The notes under the pieces: generated by a model
The model's input: only the letters and a program-made list of their open reading frames with translations
Told to the model about the DNA's origin: nothing
Databases searched by the model: none
Translations under genes and position numbers: made by a program
Source: Gordionus sp. m RMFG-2023
Taxonomy: Eukaryota; Nematomorpha; Gordioida; Chordodea; Parachordodidae
NCBI RefSeq assembly: GCF_954871325.1
Contig: NC_088778.1
Span: 31,446,730-31,510,729 of the forward strand
DNA length: 64,000 nucleotides
Reading direction: 5' to 3'
Shown here: positions 1 through 12,269 of the stretch, piece by piece
Numbering within the stretch: the first letter of the stretch is position 1
Layout: every line of letters begins with the position of its first letter

Positions 1-600
1 TAATTCAAGCTGAATCAATATTCTTGAAGTAATTTATGGGAAATAGGTTTTTTATTTTAAGATAGGTCAAAGGAAGTTTATAGATATAATTAATTTAAGG
101 GATGTTCTGTTTTTAATAAAAATTATATTGTTTTTTCTGCTGGAAATTGTATGTTAATCGAAAAAGGAACTGTGTTTTTTGGATGGATATTGTAATATAG
201 AGCAATATCTTGCTTTTATATAAAAAACAGTTAATTAAGAATATATGATATATATATGAGAACCATGTGATGGATTTGTGATGTTAATTAATATGCATAA
301 ACATGTTGAAATGTATTATGCGTTATCTCAATTTGATTATTATGAATTTTACTATAAATATTCATATTGCAGATTCGATATATTATTGAATATCAGTTAT
401 AATAACCATTCTTTATTCATCAATTCAAAATAATATTAGCATTTTTTATTTTCTTTTTAAATTGTATCATCATCAAAAGCTAATTTGGATATTTTTCCAA
501 AATATATCAAAATATCAATAATATTTGCTCCTAATAATTTCTGATTCATTATTCATTGATCATTAAATCCCCAATTTTTATTTCTTTAAATCAAAGTCAT
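1..600. other. AT-rich sequence, no gene seen
   Basis: No open frame, structural RNA or repeat with recognisable ends was found here. The sequence consists of A/T runs and short direct repeats. Confidence 0.6.
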
Positions 601-619
601 CTAACTCCTAGACTTTGTC

Positions 620-2000
620 CCCAAAACCTCCTTTGACATATTTTTGAATAAAATACCTATCCCATATAAATTTCTCCAAAAATATATCTAGTAATGTATT
701 AGCAGCAAACCTTCAACGCCTATATAAGGCCAGTTAATCTTCCTAAATACCGCCCTCTTCATACATACGTAAACTTCAATGATTCCTCATCAGATACTTC
801 AATATGTAACTTCTAAATCATGTCCTACCCTTTTCTATCAAAAATAAAATTAGGGACCAGCTTAAAACTCCTAGACACACTTCCTTTGACCAATTTTTGA
901 ATAAAATACCTATTCTCCGTTTGTTCCAAGAATATATCAAGTATCGTATTTATCTTTAATACCTATTCCTAATATAAGGCGAGTTAATCTTCCTAAATAT
1001 CGCCTTCATCATCATGTATCCCCTAACTCAATGCTTCCTGATCAGTAATTACTTCAAGATTGGTAACTTCTAGGTCATGCCTCATCTACCCGTTTCCACT
1101 AAAAATAAAATTGGCTCAAAATGCTTGACACCACTTTACAACTCCTATGGATCTCCTTTGCCAATTTTATAATAAAAACCTATACCACATAAATTACCTT
1201 AAGAATTTTGATTTAGCTTGAATCACTGGATTCTGATAGAATGGGGTACAACTCTGAGTCATCTGCATTCGACATAGAGAATTCGTGTGAACTTTTGGAG
1301 GATATGCAGATAGAGTTAGTTGAAGACACAGATGCGGGTAATTAAAATAAACTTTGTCTTTAGATATTTATCTTTTGACCAAATATATAATATGAAAAGC
1401 AAAATTATATTTTGATGTAGAGTATTAGCTCTTTAATATAAATCATTGATGCATTGATACTACCTTTTTGCCAATAATCCTGATATTGATAACTAGTGAT
1501 ATTTAGTAGATTTAATGAAAATAAAAAACCCCAATAACTTTATCAATTTGTTAGTAAATTTCATTAATTTTTATCTTTTAAATTAAATAATATATTACAA
1601 AATATTATTAATTTTACCTTCAGGCCTATAATTATCCTCATAAGGTAAGTGGCTATACTAATGATTAATTTTTTCCCCGATTTTGGAAATATTGATAATG
1701 TTTACTAATGCTCTGTATTGGGCCCACTATCCCAAAAATTTTTTTGACCAATTTAGAATAAAATACCTATTCTCCAAAAATTGTTTCAAAAATATATCAA
1801 GTATTGTATTAGCAAATACCTTTAATGCCTATTCATAATATAAAACCAGTTATTCTTCTACCGCCCTCATCATACATGCATATCACCTAACCTTAATGAT
1901 TCCTCATCGGTAAATACTTCGAGTTCTAGATCATGTATTTCCCTTCCGCCAAAAATAAAATTGGCTTAAACTGGTAGACCATAGCTCACAACTCCTGACT
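620..2000. repeat. Degenerate tandem array, unit about 265 bp
   Basis: Each unit begins around a TTTGAATAAAATACCTAT motif. It continues through a motif near AATATAAGGCNAGTTA, a CTTCCTAAATACCGCC motif, a CATGTAT motif and AAAAATAAAATTGGCT. Units are visible at about 635-880 and 890-1150, with a partial one at 1155-1205 and another at 1740-2000. The stretch 1205-1735 is unrelated and contains an exon-like segment. I recognise no terminal repeats or coding capacity, so this reads as local tandem duplication followed by divergence. Confidence 0.7.
1217..1337 (+). CDS. Candidate coding exon of an unidentified gene (partial)
   Basis: The stretch after a TTTAG acceptor (1212-1216) is open for about 40 codons. 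It includes an ATG at 1240 and ends at a plausible GTAATT donor (1338). The translation is acidic and balanced, unlike the A/T noise around it: it starts LESLDSDRM and ends LVEDTDA. Composition and codon use look coding. It could be an internal exon or, using the ATG, a first exon. No partner exon in the right phase was found and no domain is recognised. Confidence 0.35.
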
Positions 2001-3120
2001 TTGAATTCCAAATAAGATAATACAATAATAAAAATTTAATAAGGAGTATAATATAAAATAGCCTCATCACTAGTTTAACTCCTAATCTGTTACCTTTAAA
2101 ATATGTATAAGCTTCACAAAATTTTATCATCAAATTTTCAAAGATTTAAGCATGAAATCTTATGCATTGTAGTCTGTACAACGACATCCGTAGATACTGA
2201 TACCAGAACAACAGCCGTAGATGCTGCTACCAGAAGATCAGCCGTAGATGCTGCTAACACAGTGCTACTATAAATGCTGTTGCTACAACATGCTGAGAGG
2301 TCAAGAAGCAATCCATAGCGATATAAGCAATTACTCACCATGCGGAAACGTCAAGACACAAGCCAAAACAATATACGGTATTAACCAATGACTGCCAAAG
2401 TCTGCAAGTGTAGGTACAAAGAAGACTTATACAAAAAGCTAGAACTTAGGGGGGGGCAGAATTAAATTTTTTCAAATCTTCATATTCATATTAATATATC
2501 ACTCTAGCGATCCAATCCTTGAAGATCTTGTACAAAGTTGAAAATAAAGTCAATGGTACAATGTAAAATGTCTACATATTTAATATGGTGTCATACCAAA
2601 AATGTCTGGTGTTTACTTCCTTTAAATTGAGAAGCCCCCCTATTTTAAATTTTCTATTTATATAATATCATCTTGGAAATACTTTATACGGTATTAGAAA
2701 ATAATCCTGAAAATCTATGAATAAGCAATATTATTATAAACACAATTTATTTTTCAATCAATCAAATTTTTATTAAATAAAAATTAGCTATAAATTATAC
2801 GAAAAAAAAAAATTAAGAAATATGACGTTTCCCAATGATTAAAATTAGTTAAGGGGCAACTGGTATCTCCTATTTTCAATTATAAAAGCTTATTTAATAT
2901 TAGCATTATTTGTTGACTAAACAATCGCTTAACCTTAGCCTTAAGGATAATAAAACAAATCATTTTAATGTAATCGTTTTCGAGTTTCATCTCCGTAACT
3001 TGTATATCTATCTTTTTGTTTTCTTAGACAGATGACACAACTTCATTTGACTACCATTTTTGCTACCTTACCACCACTACTGTAGTTATAAAAGGATCAA
3101 AAATACAGGCAGGCATATTT
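2001..3120. other. Intergenic, with a 27-bp minisatellite
   Basis: Three 27-bp tandem units beginning CCGTAGAT start at 2188, 2215 and 2242. Read on the minus strand they give a 9-residue repeat (AASTADLLV-like) within a 67-codon frame. That is too little to call a gene. Nothing else is supported in this interval. Confidence 0.5.
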
Positions 3121-3129
3121 TATAAAATA

Positions 3130-3270
3130 CAAAAAATACCGGGTGTCAAACCGAACCGCGAAATCAAGATAAACCGGTATAACTTTTGAACCCGTAGCCG
3201 AACCTTTATAAAGAAATATAAAAAGAGCGAACCAGGCTTGACCCGATTTAAACCGGTTCATAAAGGTTTT
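3130..3270. repeat. GC-rich CCGAACC-type island
   Basis: Repeated ACCGG, CCGAACC and GAACC motifs are separated by A/T runs. This is the same texture as the hAT-flanked island at 13928-14674, so it is probably a decayed relative. Clear ends were not found. Confidence 0.45.
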
Positions 3271-3451
3271 TTTTATAAAAAATAATTAATTTTACATCAT
3301 TTACCTAATTTGAAATTCAAATTTTCCTTGGGGAACAATTTAAATTCGTGTTTTCCTTTACAAATTATTATTTTTTTAAATACAATTAAATCGCATATTT
3401 GATAGAGATTATGCAAATTACTAATTAATTAGATTAAGATATAATCTTCAT

Positions 3452-5312
3452 TGGCGTACGTAGCGGGGGGGGGGGACAGGGGGACAAATCCCCCTCCCCC
3501 CAAGCCAAAAAATGCAGATGCCGGATTATATTTTTCAAAAATATTATTGTTAATATTAATTTATATTTGTTAATATTTATTCCTATCTCATATATATATA
3601 TAATTACATTTATTTATCACATTCATCTACTAAGTTATTTTATCAATTAATTTTGATTTCAAGTTTTCCTTGGCGTAATTTACCTATTATTTTCAAATTT
3701 TAGTGGCCTAATATTTATCAAAATTTCTAGTCAAATAATAATTATCTCTGAAACTCCTTGTCCAACAGGGAGAAATAAATTGCAAGCTTGCCCAACGAGA
3801 TCGAGTCTCCGCCATCAAGCAGTAACAGCTTTTATGGAGTTAGAAGAGCCGATTATTAATGCTATTACTGAAATATCACAATGGCTTGAAAGAAATATTT
3901 CGTCAGAAGCAAGAAAATTATTGGATTCAATACTTATTCCAAATTTTTTTTCTCATTAGAATGTATTATTTAATTATACGACTATTTTATGTAATACTTT
4001 TCAAAAACATAACATTGATTTGATTAAGAAGATAGAATAGCGGAGAGAATTTTAGAACTCAAGGAAATTAGAGCTAATGTTGATGAAGAATTTCATATTT
4101 TATATGTTATTGTTGAGTCAAAAGCAGAGCTATACGTGTTTAATATTTGCCCCCCCCCTCGACTTGCAGCAAGCAAGCTCATCGTCAAAACATTAATATA
4201 GGATCAGTAGAAGAGTATTATAAAACAAATGTCCCCTCCACCAACCTTTTTCATAGATAGAAAAAATATAAATATATGTTAGATTTTTATCATGAAGATG
4301 TTAAAATATCTTATGATGCCTTATTAGCTGAATAACTAGGATTAAAAGATTAACTATGGTTGAAACAGTTCCAAAAAATGCTATGGATGCTTTGCATTAT
4401 TTCAAACACATTTTAGATTATATTCCTAATGTATTAAAATGGTTATATATATTAGCAGCTCTTTAGTAAACTAATGAGAGAACATTCTCTTTTTTAAGAA
4501 GAATAACAGAGCCTTGCAGAAGTACCATTTGCAGGACACGGCCCAGATTTTTTTTTAAAATTTTTTCCGGCCCGGGTTTTTTAAAAATAAAATTAAGGCC
4601 CGGCCTGGCTTTTTTGAAAATCAAAATTTTCAGGCCCGGCCCTTATTTTTTAAACTATATTTATTTTTGATTTTTATAGCAAATAATGGCGATTTCATTT
4701 GATTTTAAAATATACAGCTCGGCCCGGATATTTTTTCTAAAAAAATTTTCAGGCCGCCCGGGTGTTTTTTTAAAAAAAAATTACATGCCCGGCGCGGGTA
4801 TATTCAAAAAAATTAAAATACGATCCGACTCGGGGGCCGGGCCTGCATGTCTGTGAAAAACATAACTATGAAATACAACATCTGAAAGTAGATTGAATGA
4901 TTTGGATCATTTGAATATTCATAGGCATTTAACGCCAAGCAAGGATAGATAATTGAAAAATTAGCTCAAAACATACAAAATACAATTATTCCTAAGAAAC
5001 TTTTTGTGTATTAATTTATATTTCCATTTAAATTTTTTATACTTTATATATTTTAAAAGCTTAAAAAATTCAAATTTCAATTTTGGGTCATTTAAGTGAT
5101 TCACTTTATATTTTATAATTCACATTTATTTTATAGTTTTTCAATGCCGGTTTATATATATAATTTTTTTAATTCGCATTAGTTTAAAATTGTATATTAG
5201 AAAAGTTATTAGTCCTAATAAATTTATGCTTAGTATTTTTAATTAACAATAATATTTCTTAAAAATTTTATTATCCCCCCCCCCCCCCAAACCAAATTCC
5301 TGCGTATGCGCC
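3452..5312 (+). mobile_element. Decayed hAT-superfamily DNA transposon
   Basis: Pieces of a hAT transposase are readable on the + strand. CPTRSSLRHQAV-like sequence at about 3787-3840 matches the LCPTRW region of metazoan hAT proteins. The C-terminal dimerisation region is visible as IPNVLKWLYILAAL and TNERTFSFLRRI (about 4422-4505) and SESRLNDLDHLNIH (about 4883-4925). Several in-frame stops are present, for example two adjacent stops between ILAAL and TNERTF, so it is dead. Ends near 3452 (GGCGTACGTAGCGGGG) and 5312 (CCCC...TGCGTATGCGCC) look like eroded inverted repeats. A GC-rich element interrupts the dimerisation region. Confidence 0.7.
4505..4860. mobile_element. GC-rich (GGCCCGG) non-autonomous element inserted in the hAT
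   Basis: Blocks of GGCCCGG alternate with A/T runs, and the ends resemble each other inverted (TTTGCAGGACACGGCCC against GGGCCGGGCCTGCATG). It splits the conserved C-terminal part of the surrounding hAT transposase, so it arrived later. Similar islands lie at 5885, 8745, 21145, 33021 and 38930. Confidence 0.6.
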
Positions 5313-5359
5313 TGATAATCTTAAAACAATCACACAAAGCTATTAATACTTGCTTTAAA

Positions 5360-5770
<411 letters not shown>

Positions 5771-5884
5771 AAATATATGACATAAATAACAAAAAAATCT
5801 TGTCAATTTTTCTTAAATTTTTAGTTGTTTTAATTTTTCCTTCTTATTTTATTTTTTTAAGTCATCTTTAATCTTTATATTTTT

Positions 5885-6010
5885 CAGTAGAGGTATCATT
5901 TGCACAGCTCGGCATGGCCCAGATTTTTTTTAAAAATTTTTTCGGACCGGCCCGGGTTTTATACTATCAGAACTCGGCCCAAATTTTATTTGCGGCCGGG
6001 CCTTGAAATC
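5885..6010. repeat. GC-rich GGCCCGG island
   Basis: It begins AGAGGTATCATTTGCA, which resembles the left end of the 4505 element, and is followed by GGCATGGCCCAG and CCGGCCCGGG blocks. No right end is visible because other repeat sequence follows at 6020. Confidence 0.45.
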
Positions 6011-6024
6011 AGCTTAAATACCTT

Positions 6025-6195
6025 CTATACTAGAACCCCAGGGTGTCTTTAGATCATACGACGGTAAAGATCCTGAAGGGATCACTCAAATTCCGTGGAG
6101 GAGAGGCCAATTATTTGTATGTGACTATTCATGTATTGACCCCCTGGCCCCATCTAACCAAGCTCCAACATCAACCAGAAGGAACAAATTAAAAT
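6025..6195 (+). pseudogene. Fossil fragment of a reverse-transcriptase element, C-terminal region
   Basis: A short + strand stretch encodes a conserved DPEGITQIPWRRGQL segment with a following Asp and Cys. I recognise it as the nuclease-like region found C-terminal to reverse transcriptase in a group of invertebrate retroelements whose class I cannot fix here. The same segment occurs in the fossil at 12660-13340. Only this fragment remains and it is broken. Confidence 0.5.
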
Positions 6196-6239
6196 CCTAA
6201 TAGCCTTATTTGATCCCACTTTTTCCTAAGTTATAGGAT

Positions 6240-6415
6240 TTTTCTTTTTTTTGATTGACTTCTCTTCTTATTAGATTTTTCCTCTTTTGTTTGACACTTT
6301 CCCTTATTTTAACTGATTTTTTCCTAAACCTTTGGCAATTTCCATTTTGATTGACACTATTCCTTTCTTGATCATACCTTTTCGTTTTATGATTGACACT
6401 TTTCCTATTTTTTGA
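6240..6415. repeat. Degenerate T-rich tandem repeat
   Basis: The motif TTGATTGACACTTTTCC recurs four to five times in diverged form (about 6250, 6288, 6345, 6390). It lies just upstream of the flank shared by the receptor genes. Confidence 0.5.
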
Positions 6416-6824
6416 AAGGAGGTGAAACCCCGTATTTAAAGAATATAGCTATGATATTATCAAAAAGCAATTTAACAACCCCCCCCCCCCTTTCCTATAG
6501 ATTAATTCTTTTAACGTAATTTAATCCTGTGATTTTCTTTAAAATGGGAATCAATTTTGTCCACTAAATGGGCGGGTTGTAAAAGAATAATTGGGAACTA
6601 GATTTATACTAAATATTATTCCTTATCTTTAAAAAAAATATATATATATTATATATATTAAATTTTGCCTACTCTAAAATCAATCAATTAGTATAATATC
6701 ATTTATTATTTATTTTTTTTTATAGATGTTGAATTAATTTGAAAAAAAATAGTAATTAAAACTGATAATCGTTTCTTTTCCATAAATTAAAAAAGAAATA
6801 TATATATATATTTTTTTAAATATA

Positions 6825-6836
6825 ACATGCAATACG
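6825..6836 (+). promoter_or_regulatory. Conserved upstream motif of receptor gene 1
   Basis: ACATGCAATACG lies 83 bp before the ATG. The same motif recurs 79 bp before the second receptor (16373) and in an orphan third flank (20808), while the sequence around it has diverged much more. It is a candidate core-promoter or factor site. No factor is identified. Confidence 0.4.
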
Positions 6837-6907
6837 TTAAGTTACTTTACAGATCCAATTTATTATACATTTTATCGTGTAAAAAAATTTTTAGCGCGAA
6901 AAATTAA

Positions 6908-8041
6908 ATGGATTTAATATTCGTTATTTTTAACGATACCGTGTTCTCCGGGAATTTTACTGCTACGAGTTTCAATAGCGAAATTATGGAGTTATCACTT
7001 ATACGTCGCAAATTGAATTACATATTTACTCTCATCGTGATCATGCTTACCCCTATGGGGGTTTTGGGAAATTGTACGCTACTTCATATTTTATCACCCA
7101 AAAATAAATATTCTTATGGAAAAACGCTGAAGTTATTCTACAACCTTCACACCAGGCATTACTTGACTTGGATACATACCATAAATCTCTCCGTGTGCGC
7201 TGTCGCCTTTCTCAAAGCTCTATGGAACCTTAAAAATTCGCGAAAAAACTGCTTTACCCTGAGCCTTTACGATGTGGTTTTGATCGCTAAATTCAGAGAA
7301 ATTATTATATACAATTTTTTCTTTTTATCTCATTGGTTCATGTGCGTGCTATCTATGAGAGGATTAATGGCCATCAAATATCCCATTTTTTACAAGATCA
7401 AATTCGCGCGTAAGGAATCAAATGTGGACAAATTCATAATGACGTTCTTAATGGGGGCATCGATCATAATATCTTTACCGCTCCTAATCAGCAAGAGTAT
7501 TTATATATCAGAAATTGGCCGATACTTTATTCGGGCCAATGAGAGATACAAACAATTTTTCAAAATTTATTATCGGTTTGAGATGGGCATTACCATCGCG
7601 CTACCGTGCTTATTAATAATGATCTTCAATTTCCAAACATGGCACCTACTCTACAAAAAGGAAAAGTACAGGTTAAGGGTTATTCCCGTTTCTCAAATTG
7701 ATTTAAACTTTACTTCATCATTGGATAATAATCGAAAGAAAAAGAGTAGTACTCTAAAGTTACGCAATTCTGCTCTGATCGTGAGCATATTAAGCACGGT
7801 CACCTTCTTGACTTCACTGCCACTTATCCTAATTACGTACCTTGAAAATGAGAATAAACTTTTCGAAGTGAATTGTGACTCCGGTTATTTCTTGCTCTCC
7901 TATACATTGATAATAATTAAGCACTATACATTTCCTTACATTATAATATTTGGGAACCCAGATCTCAGAAGGATGTTGTGGCATAAAATTAGAGATCTAA
8001 TTCGGAAATATATATTCATTTTCATAACCCTGAACCGCTAA
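6908..8041 (+). CDS. Divergent rhodopsin-like G-protein-coupled receptor 1, intronless
   Basis: A single 377-codon frame with seven hydrophobic helices (about residues 37-61, 88-108, 130-152, 176-197, 226-248, 288-312, 326-349), so a plasma-membrane receptor is predicted. Family marks: GVLGNCTLL in helix 1 with Asn55 at the family Asn position; LSMRGLMAIKYP at the end of helix 3 where class A receptors have (D/E)RY; FPYIIIFGNPDLRRMLW at the end of helix 7, where NPxxY is reduced to a retained Pro. An N-glycosylation site is at Asn16. The ligand is unknown; the overall pattern is peptide-receptor-like. The ATG sits in AAATTAAATGG and the paralogue starts at the matching codon. Both paralogues lack DRY and NPxxY, so coupling may be unusual. 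An intact frame in such an A/T-rich setting argues for selection. Confidence 0.85.
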   Translation: MDLIFVIFNDTVFSGNFTATSFNSEIMELSLIRRKLNYIFTLIVIMLTPMGVLGNCTLLHILSPKNKYSYGKTLKLFYNLHTRHYLTWIHTINLSVCAVAFLKALWNLKNSRKNCFTLSLYDVVLIAKFREIIIYNFFFLSHWFMCVLSMRGLMAIKYPIFYKIKFARKESNVDKFIMTFLMGASIIISLPLLISKSIYISEIGRYFIRANERYKQFFKIYYRFEMGITIALPCLLIMIFNFQTWHLLYKKEKYRLRVIPVSQIDLNFTSSLDNNRKKKSSTLKLRNSALIVSILSTVTFLTSLPLILITYLENENKLFEVNCDSGYFLLSYTLIIIKHYTFPYIIIFGNPDLRRMLWHKIRDLIRKYIFIFITLNR

Positions 8042-8550
8042 AATATTTTTATCCATCTTCTTCTAAAATTGTTACTTTAGACGTATCGTAACAAGTATCG
8101 TAGAAAGAATATATAACTTTATTTTAATAATCCAATAAATGAATAATCATAATCCGAAAAATTAATATCGAAAAAAAATAAATTCATAATAATTATTATT
8201 TTTTCTTTTTATTTCAAAACTTTTATAATGAATATCAAAAATATATCTCGAAAAATATAGATTATAATAATTATTATTTTTCTTTACATATAATAATAAT
8301 AATTTTTCCCCCCAATCAGATGTATTCAATCCATCTGATTGACGTTTAACAAAATTAAATGGGAATATACGTTTTTAAAATAACATACTAGGACAGTTAT
8401 ATCAGCTTTAGAATTTAAAAAAAATAAAATAATGATGATCACATAAAATCTTCCAAAAAATTGCCAATTATTCCAAAATTTCTAATGACCTACGATTCAA
8501 CCCTTACTATTCATACTATCCTTTTCGAAATTTTCCCCAATCTTCTTTCA
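8042..8550. repeat. Receptor 1 3' flank, shared with receptor 2
   Basis: The stretch about 8475-8550 (TTCTAATGACC ... TTTCCCCAATCTTCTTTCA) aligns with about 17610-17695 downstream of receptor 2 (CTCTGATGACC ... CTTCCCCAATCTTCCTTCA). The duplication therefore included at least 120 bp, and probably about 500 bp, beyond the stop codon. AATAAA hexamers lie near 8133 and 8422 as possible poly(A) signals. Confidence 0.6.
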
Positions 8551-8551
8551 T

Positions 8552-8598
8552 AGCCATTTTTAAAAATCGGCTCAAAATCGAGCCACTTAACAACACTA
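8552..8598. mobile_element. Right-end fragment of the TAGTGTTG hAT MITE
   Basis: It reads GCCATTTTTAAAAATCGGCT, continues to a GAGCC copy and ends TTAACAACACTA. This matches the right arm of the full copies at 36293, 43494 and 54325. The left part is missing. Confidence 0.75.
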
Positions 8599-10545
8599 TA
8601 ATTTGATAAATATATTTTTTTCCATAAAAATCTTTAAATTTTTAAACAATAAAATAAATATATTTATCAAAATTTAATTATATAAAATAAAAAATTTCAA
8701 TTAAAAAGTTTAAATTTTTTAAATTATAAAAATCAGCCATTTGCACACTGCCCGGGTCCTATTTAAGAAAAAAAATTTCTTTGATTTTGAGAAGGGTATA
8801 TTAATTTATTTTATGAAAATAGAAATATTGAAATGGTGTTAAATAGTGTTAATAATAAGTAACATAATATTTTTATATAATTTGAAGAATGTTATCCTAA
8901 ATTTTTAAACATAAATTCTGTTCTGCAATTTTTTTTATTAATATTATTAAAGTGGATATATAATGGTTAAAGAAGGACTGCTGGATTACCCCGTTAAAAT
9001 ATCGTTAATAATAATATACAGTAATATTAGGGTTGTGTAGCCACATAAAGCTTTAATAAGATTTTAAAAGGCAAAGAAATTTATAATATGTGATCCAAAT
9101 CAAGGTTTTAGTGAAAATTTCAGTGCAATAGAAATATTTACTCCTAAGGTAATAGGGAAATTTCCAAAGACCCCAAAAAGGGGGTAAAAAAAATAAATTA
9201 ATTTATGATATTTAAAGAAATTTAATTTTAATTTTACGGTTGTTAAAAGAGAAATAAATCAATTAAATTTTTATTATATCAGATTAAGTATGACATTTGG
9301 AGCTGAAAATGAAAATTTAGGTTAATATAAGGTGCAAGGTTACATTATTATCGTATTACATGTTTTGCGATAAAAAAAATTAATATTATTTTGGCTATTG
9401 ACATTTTAATAATTAATTTATGGTTAAAAAAACGGATATTTCAATATAATTTTATATTAATTAATAGTTGTTTTTTTTGATATAATTAGTATATATATAT
9501 ATAAACTAATAAATATTTATTTTTGAAAATATAAACGAGTGCCAAATTTAATAACCCTAATTTATAAAATTAACAGTCTGAATTAAATCATATGTCATTG
9601 TCATGTAGTAGAATAATGTAATCCGTTATTGTATAAGGGGGGTTATAAAGGATGCCAGAGATCCACAGAAGAAACCGAGTCATAATATTAACCGAACCCG
9701 GTAATTTGTCAAAAAGCTTGGTTTCGGATCGAGTCAGACCCCGGGTAGTGCTTTTGCTTAAGATATAACCGGGAAGAACCTAGCTAATTATTTTAGGGCC
9801 AGGATCGAATCTTATAAAAATTATTCTTGACTGCGCCGGTGTAGCATTGCGAAATTACTCTCTTCTAAAAACATTACCATGTAGAATGGCCCACCGTAAG
9901 TGATAATTTATGACCGAACCCAAACTTTTACGAATAATGAATAAATTTTAAATGTATTCTTCTTGGATGTCTTTTTATGATATTGATACGTTTTAAATAA
10001 AGGTATATTATCAATTTCTCAATAAATTTATAAAGTTATAACAAATGTCGTATTGATGTTTTAATTATATTGAAATTAATCTATTTGAAAACTAAAATCT
10101 TCACGAATTTAATTTCTCAAATTAAATGTTAAGACTAATTATGAAAGATTATTATAAAGCAATGAAATATTATAAACTAATAACCTGGAAATATGTTTTA
10201 ACTATATAAAAACAACCCAGGAAAAAGTATAATTTTAAATGTAAAGCGAGTCATTATACTAAAGAATCATATCTTTATAGAAAAACAATAATTTTATGAA
10301 TTTCGTTTTAACGCCTTTAGAAAAACTGTCAAAAATTATTTTAAATAAATTAAATGTTAGTAATACTTATAATAGCTAAAATAAAAAAACTTTAAAATTT
10401 TATGAGTTTATAGTTATATTTTATTTATAGTATTCTGTCAGATATTGCACATTGATGTCTGCCAATTATTTGATATTTTAGATCATATTAATTTTCTTGC
10501 AAAACTAAAATGGCCGCTAATATATTTGAAGCGATAAAATATAAT
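8599..10545. other. AT-rich intergenic sequence with a CCGAACC island
   Basis: No gene is seen. At 9655-9840 there is a GC-rich patch (AACCGAACCCGG, GGATCGAGTCAGACCC) of the same type as 13928-14674. A GCCCGGG trace with CCATTTGCACA lies near 8738-8758. The remainder is A/T-rich without recognisable ends. Confidence 0.5.
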
Positions 10546-10873
10546 CAATGACATATAATAATACTTAGACTGAAGATGCATTCAATAAAATTGCATATCA
10601 ATGAAAACCGCTGGGGACGCCATTTTGATTACCCATATCATTATTAAAAATTTTAAATGAGAGGATAATTAATTGTCCTGACGCAAACTTTATTAAAGAA
10701 TTGCCTGATCATCGAGATAAATAAGGAAGTAAGTTATCAATTTAATAGTATTTTTAACATGAGTATAATTACTATATGGGTTACTAAAATGGTGGATCCA
10801 TCTGATTTGCATTCAACGACACTTTCAAATGCATTATTATGAATGCATCATCAGTCTAATTATATGTCATTGA
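10546..10873. mobile_element. MITE family with AATGACATATAATAATAC ends, copy 1
   Basis: The long inverted ends are readable: TGACATATAATAATACTTAG at the left and its complement, ending ATATGTCATTG, at the right. Inside lie a GCATTCA motif, CAGCTG-like and GACGCCATTTTG motifs, and a TTGCCTGATCATCGAGATAA segment. Copies of similar length lie at about 30340-30650 and 49148-49485. It is non-coding. Superfamily is not certain because no clean target duplication was seen. Confidence 0.8.
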
Positions 10874-11689
10874 CCAAATTTATCAAAATCATGACGCCAA
10901 TATATTTGAAGCGATGAATTTATAAAAAATATTTTTTTTAAATTATAAAATCACAAATATATAGATATTATAAATTAATTAATTAAATTTTTTAATTATT
11001 ATTTTTTATATAAAATGAAAGGATAATATTCGAAAAAAATATTATTAGAAAAAAATTTAAAGAAAATAAGATAAAAGAATTTTAATACAATTTATATATT
11101 ATATATAGTATACTAAAAAATGTTATTAAATTATAATATGAAATTTTAAAAATATATAAAATATAAAAAATATAAAATAACTTATTTTATCATAATAATC
11201 AATTCTCTTATAAATCACTAGGGTATTGAATCAAAATAAAAAAAATATCACTTTCATAGTGATTCTACTTATGAGGAATTGTATTCACAATCCTACACCG
11301 GTTTAGATCAATTTTAAAAATGTAAATTGTTTGTATTTAGCATCTTTTTTAAAAAAATTTTTATATGTATGTATATATCGTATTTTGCTTGAAGAACTGT
11401 GCAAAATAGCTGACTCCTGTATTATATTTTAGATTATTGAGAAGAGCAATATGTGAATTGACACCTATAAAACTATGCTCTATGAAGATGTCTTGTAAAA
11501 CCTTTTTAAAAATTATAATATTTTAAATTTTATTTTTTATGGTGAAAGTGGAAATATGGTCTAGTTAGGATTGGCAAACTAATCCATCCTTCAGTATTCA
11601 TATGATCTAGCTAAAAACAATTTCATTTAGAAGGCTAAAATAGCTATATATATAATATATATATATAAAGTCTAAAGAATACTCTTATC
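10874..11689. other. AT-rich sequence, no gene seen
   Basis: Mostly A/T, with TATATA runs near 11090 and 11645-11670. No coding frame, RNA or element end was identified. Confidence 0.5.
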
Positions 11690-12269
11690 GTGATCATTTG
11701 CTTGTCTGATAGCGTGACACTTCGCGATAAAGTGAAAAAAAGGAAAGATTTCTTTAAAAACTTGACAAATTCCTGCACAAAACCATCTTAAGATTTAACT
11801 CGATATATTAGTGATAAAGTAAACTTGTTTACGTTTACGCCATTACAAAAAATAATAGTTATTAGATCATCATACATAGTATAGTTTTAACTATTACGTT
11901 AAAATATTTTGTCTATAAAATTCAAAACTACTAAAGCCGACGATAAAAAAATTCTTGAAATATCTAAAAATTTTTTAAAAATAATATTTTTGCAAAAGCT
12001 AGATATTTTGGTTTCAAATAGTATAACGCTCTGTATAGTCTTAGATTAGCAGTTTCGAATTTGGTTATATAAAATATATATTTAGGGTACGTTTAAATTT
12101 GTTTTTTTTAAATACACTTGTCCCAATTTGATTTCCATCTATCAATTAATTTTTTTTATATATATCAGTAAAAATAAATATTTAAGCTACGTCCTTTAAA
12201 ATTGAATAAATCAGTTCTGATTGGTGATTTTTTAGATTTAAAAATAGAAATAAGTGCGCCATTATCGTT
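11690..12269. repeat. Segmental duplication, left block of copy A
   Basis: This block (CTGATAGCGTGACAC at 11708 through AGATTTAAAAATAGAAATAA near 12235) aligns with 19338-19860. It continues after an intervening transposon cluster at 15853-16340, which aligns with about 19890-20680. The two copies are diverged by substitutions and small indels. Confidence 0.7.

Noticed and set aside
1624-1644. A 21-bp microexon with CTTCAG acceptor and perfect GTAAGT donor (AYNYPHK)
   Set aside because: Its phase does not join the candidate exon 1217-1337: the join gives a stop at once. Splice sites alone are too little evidence.
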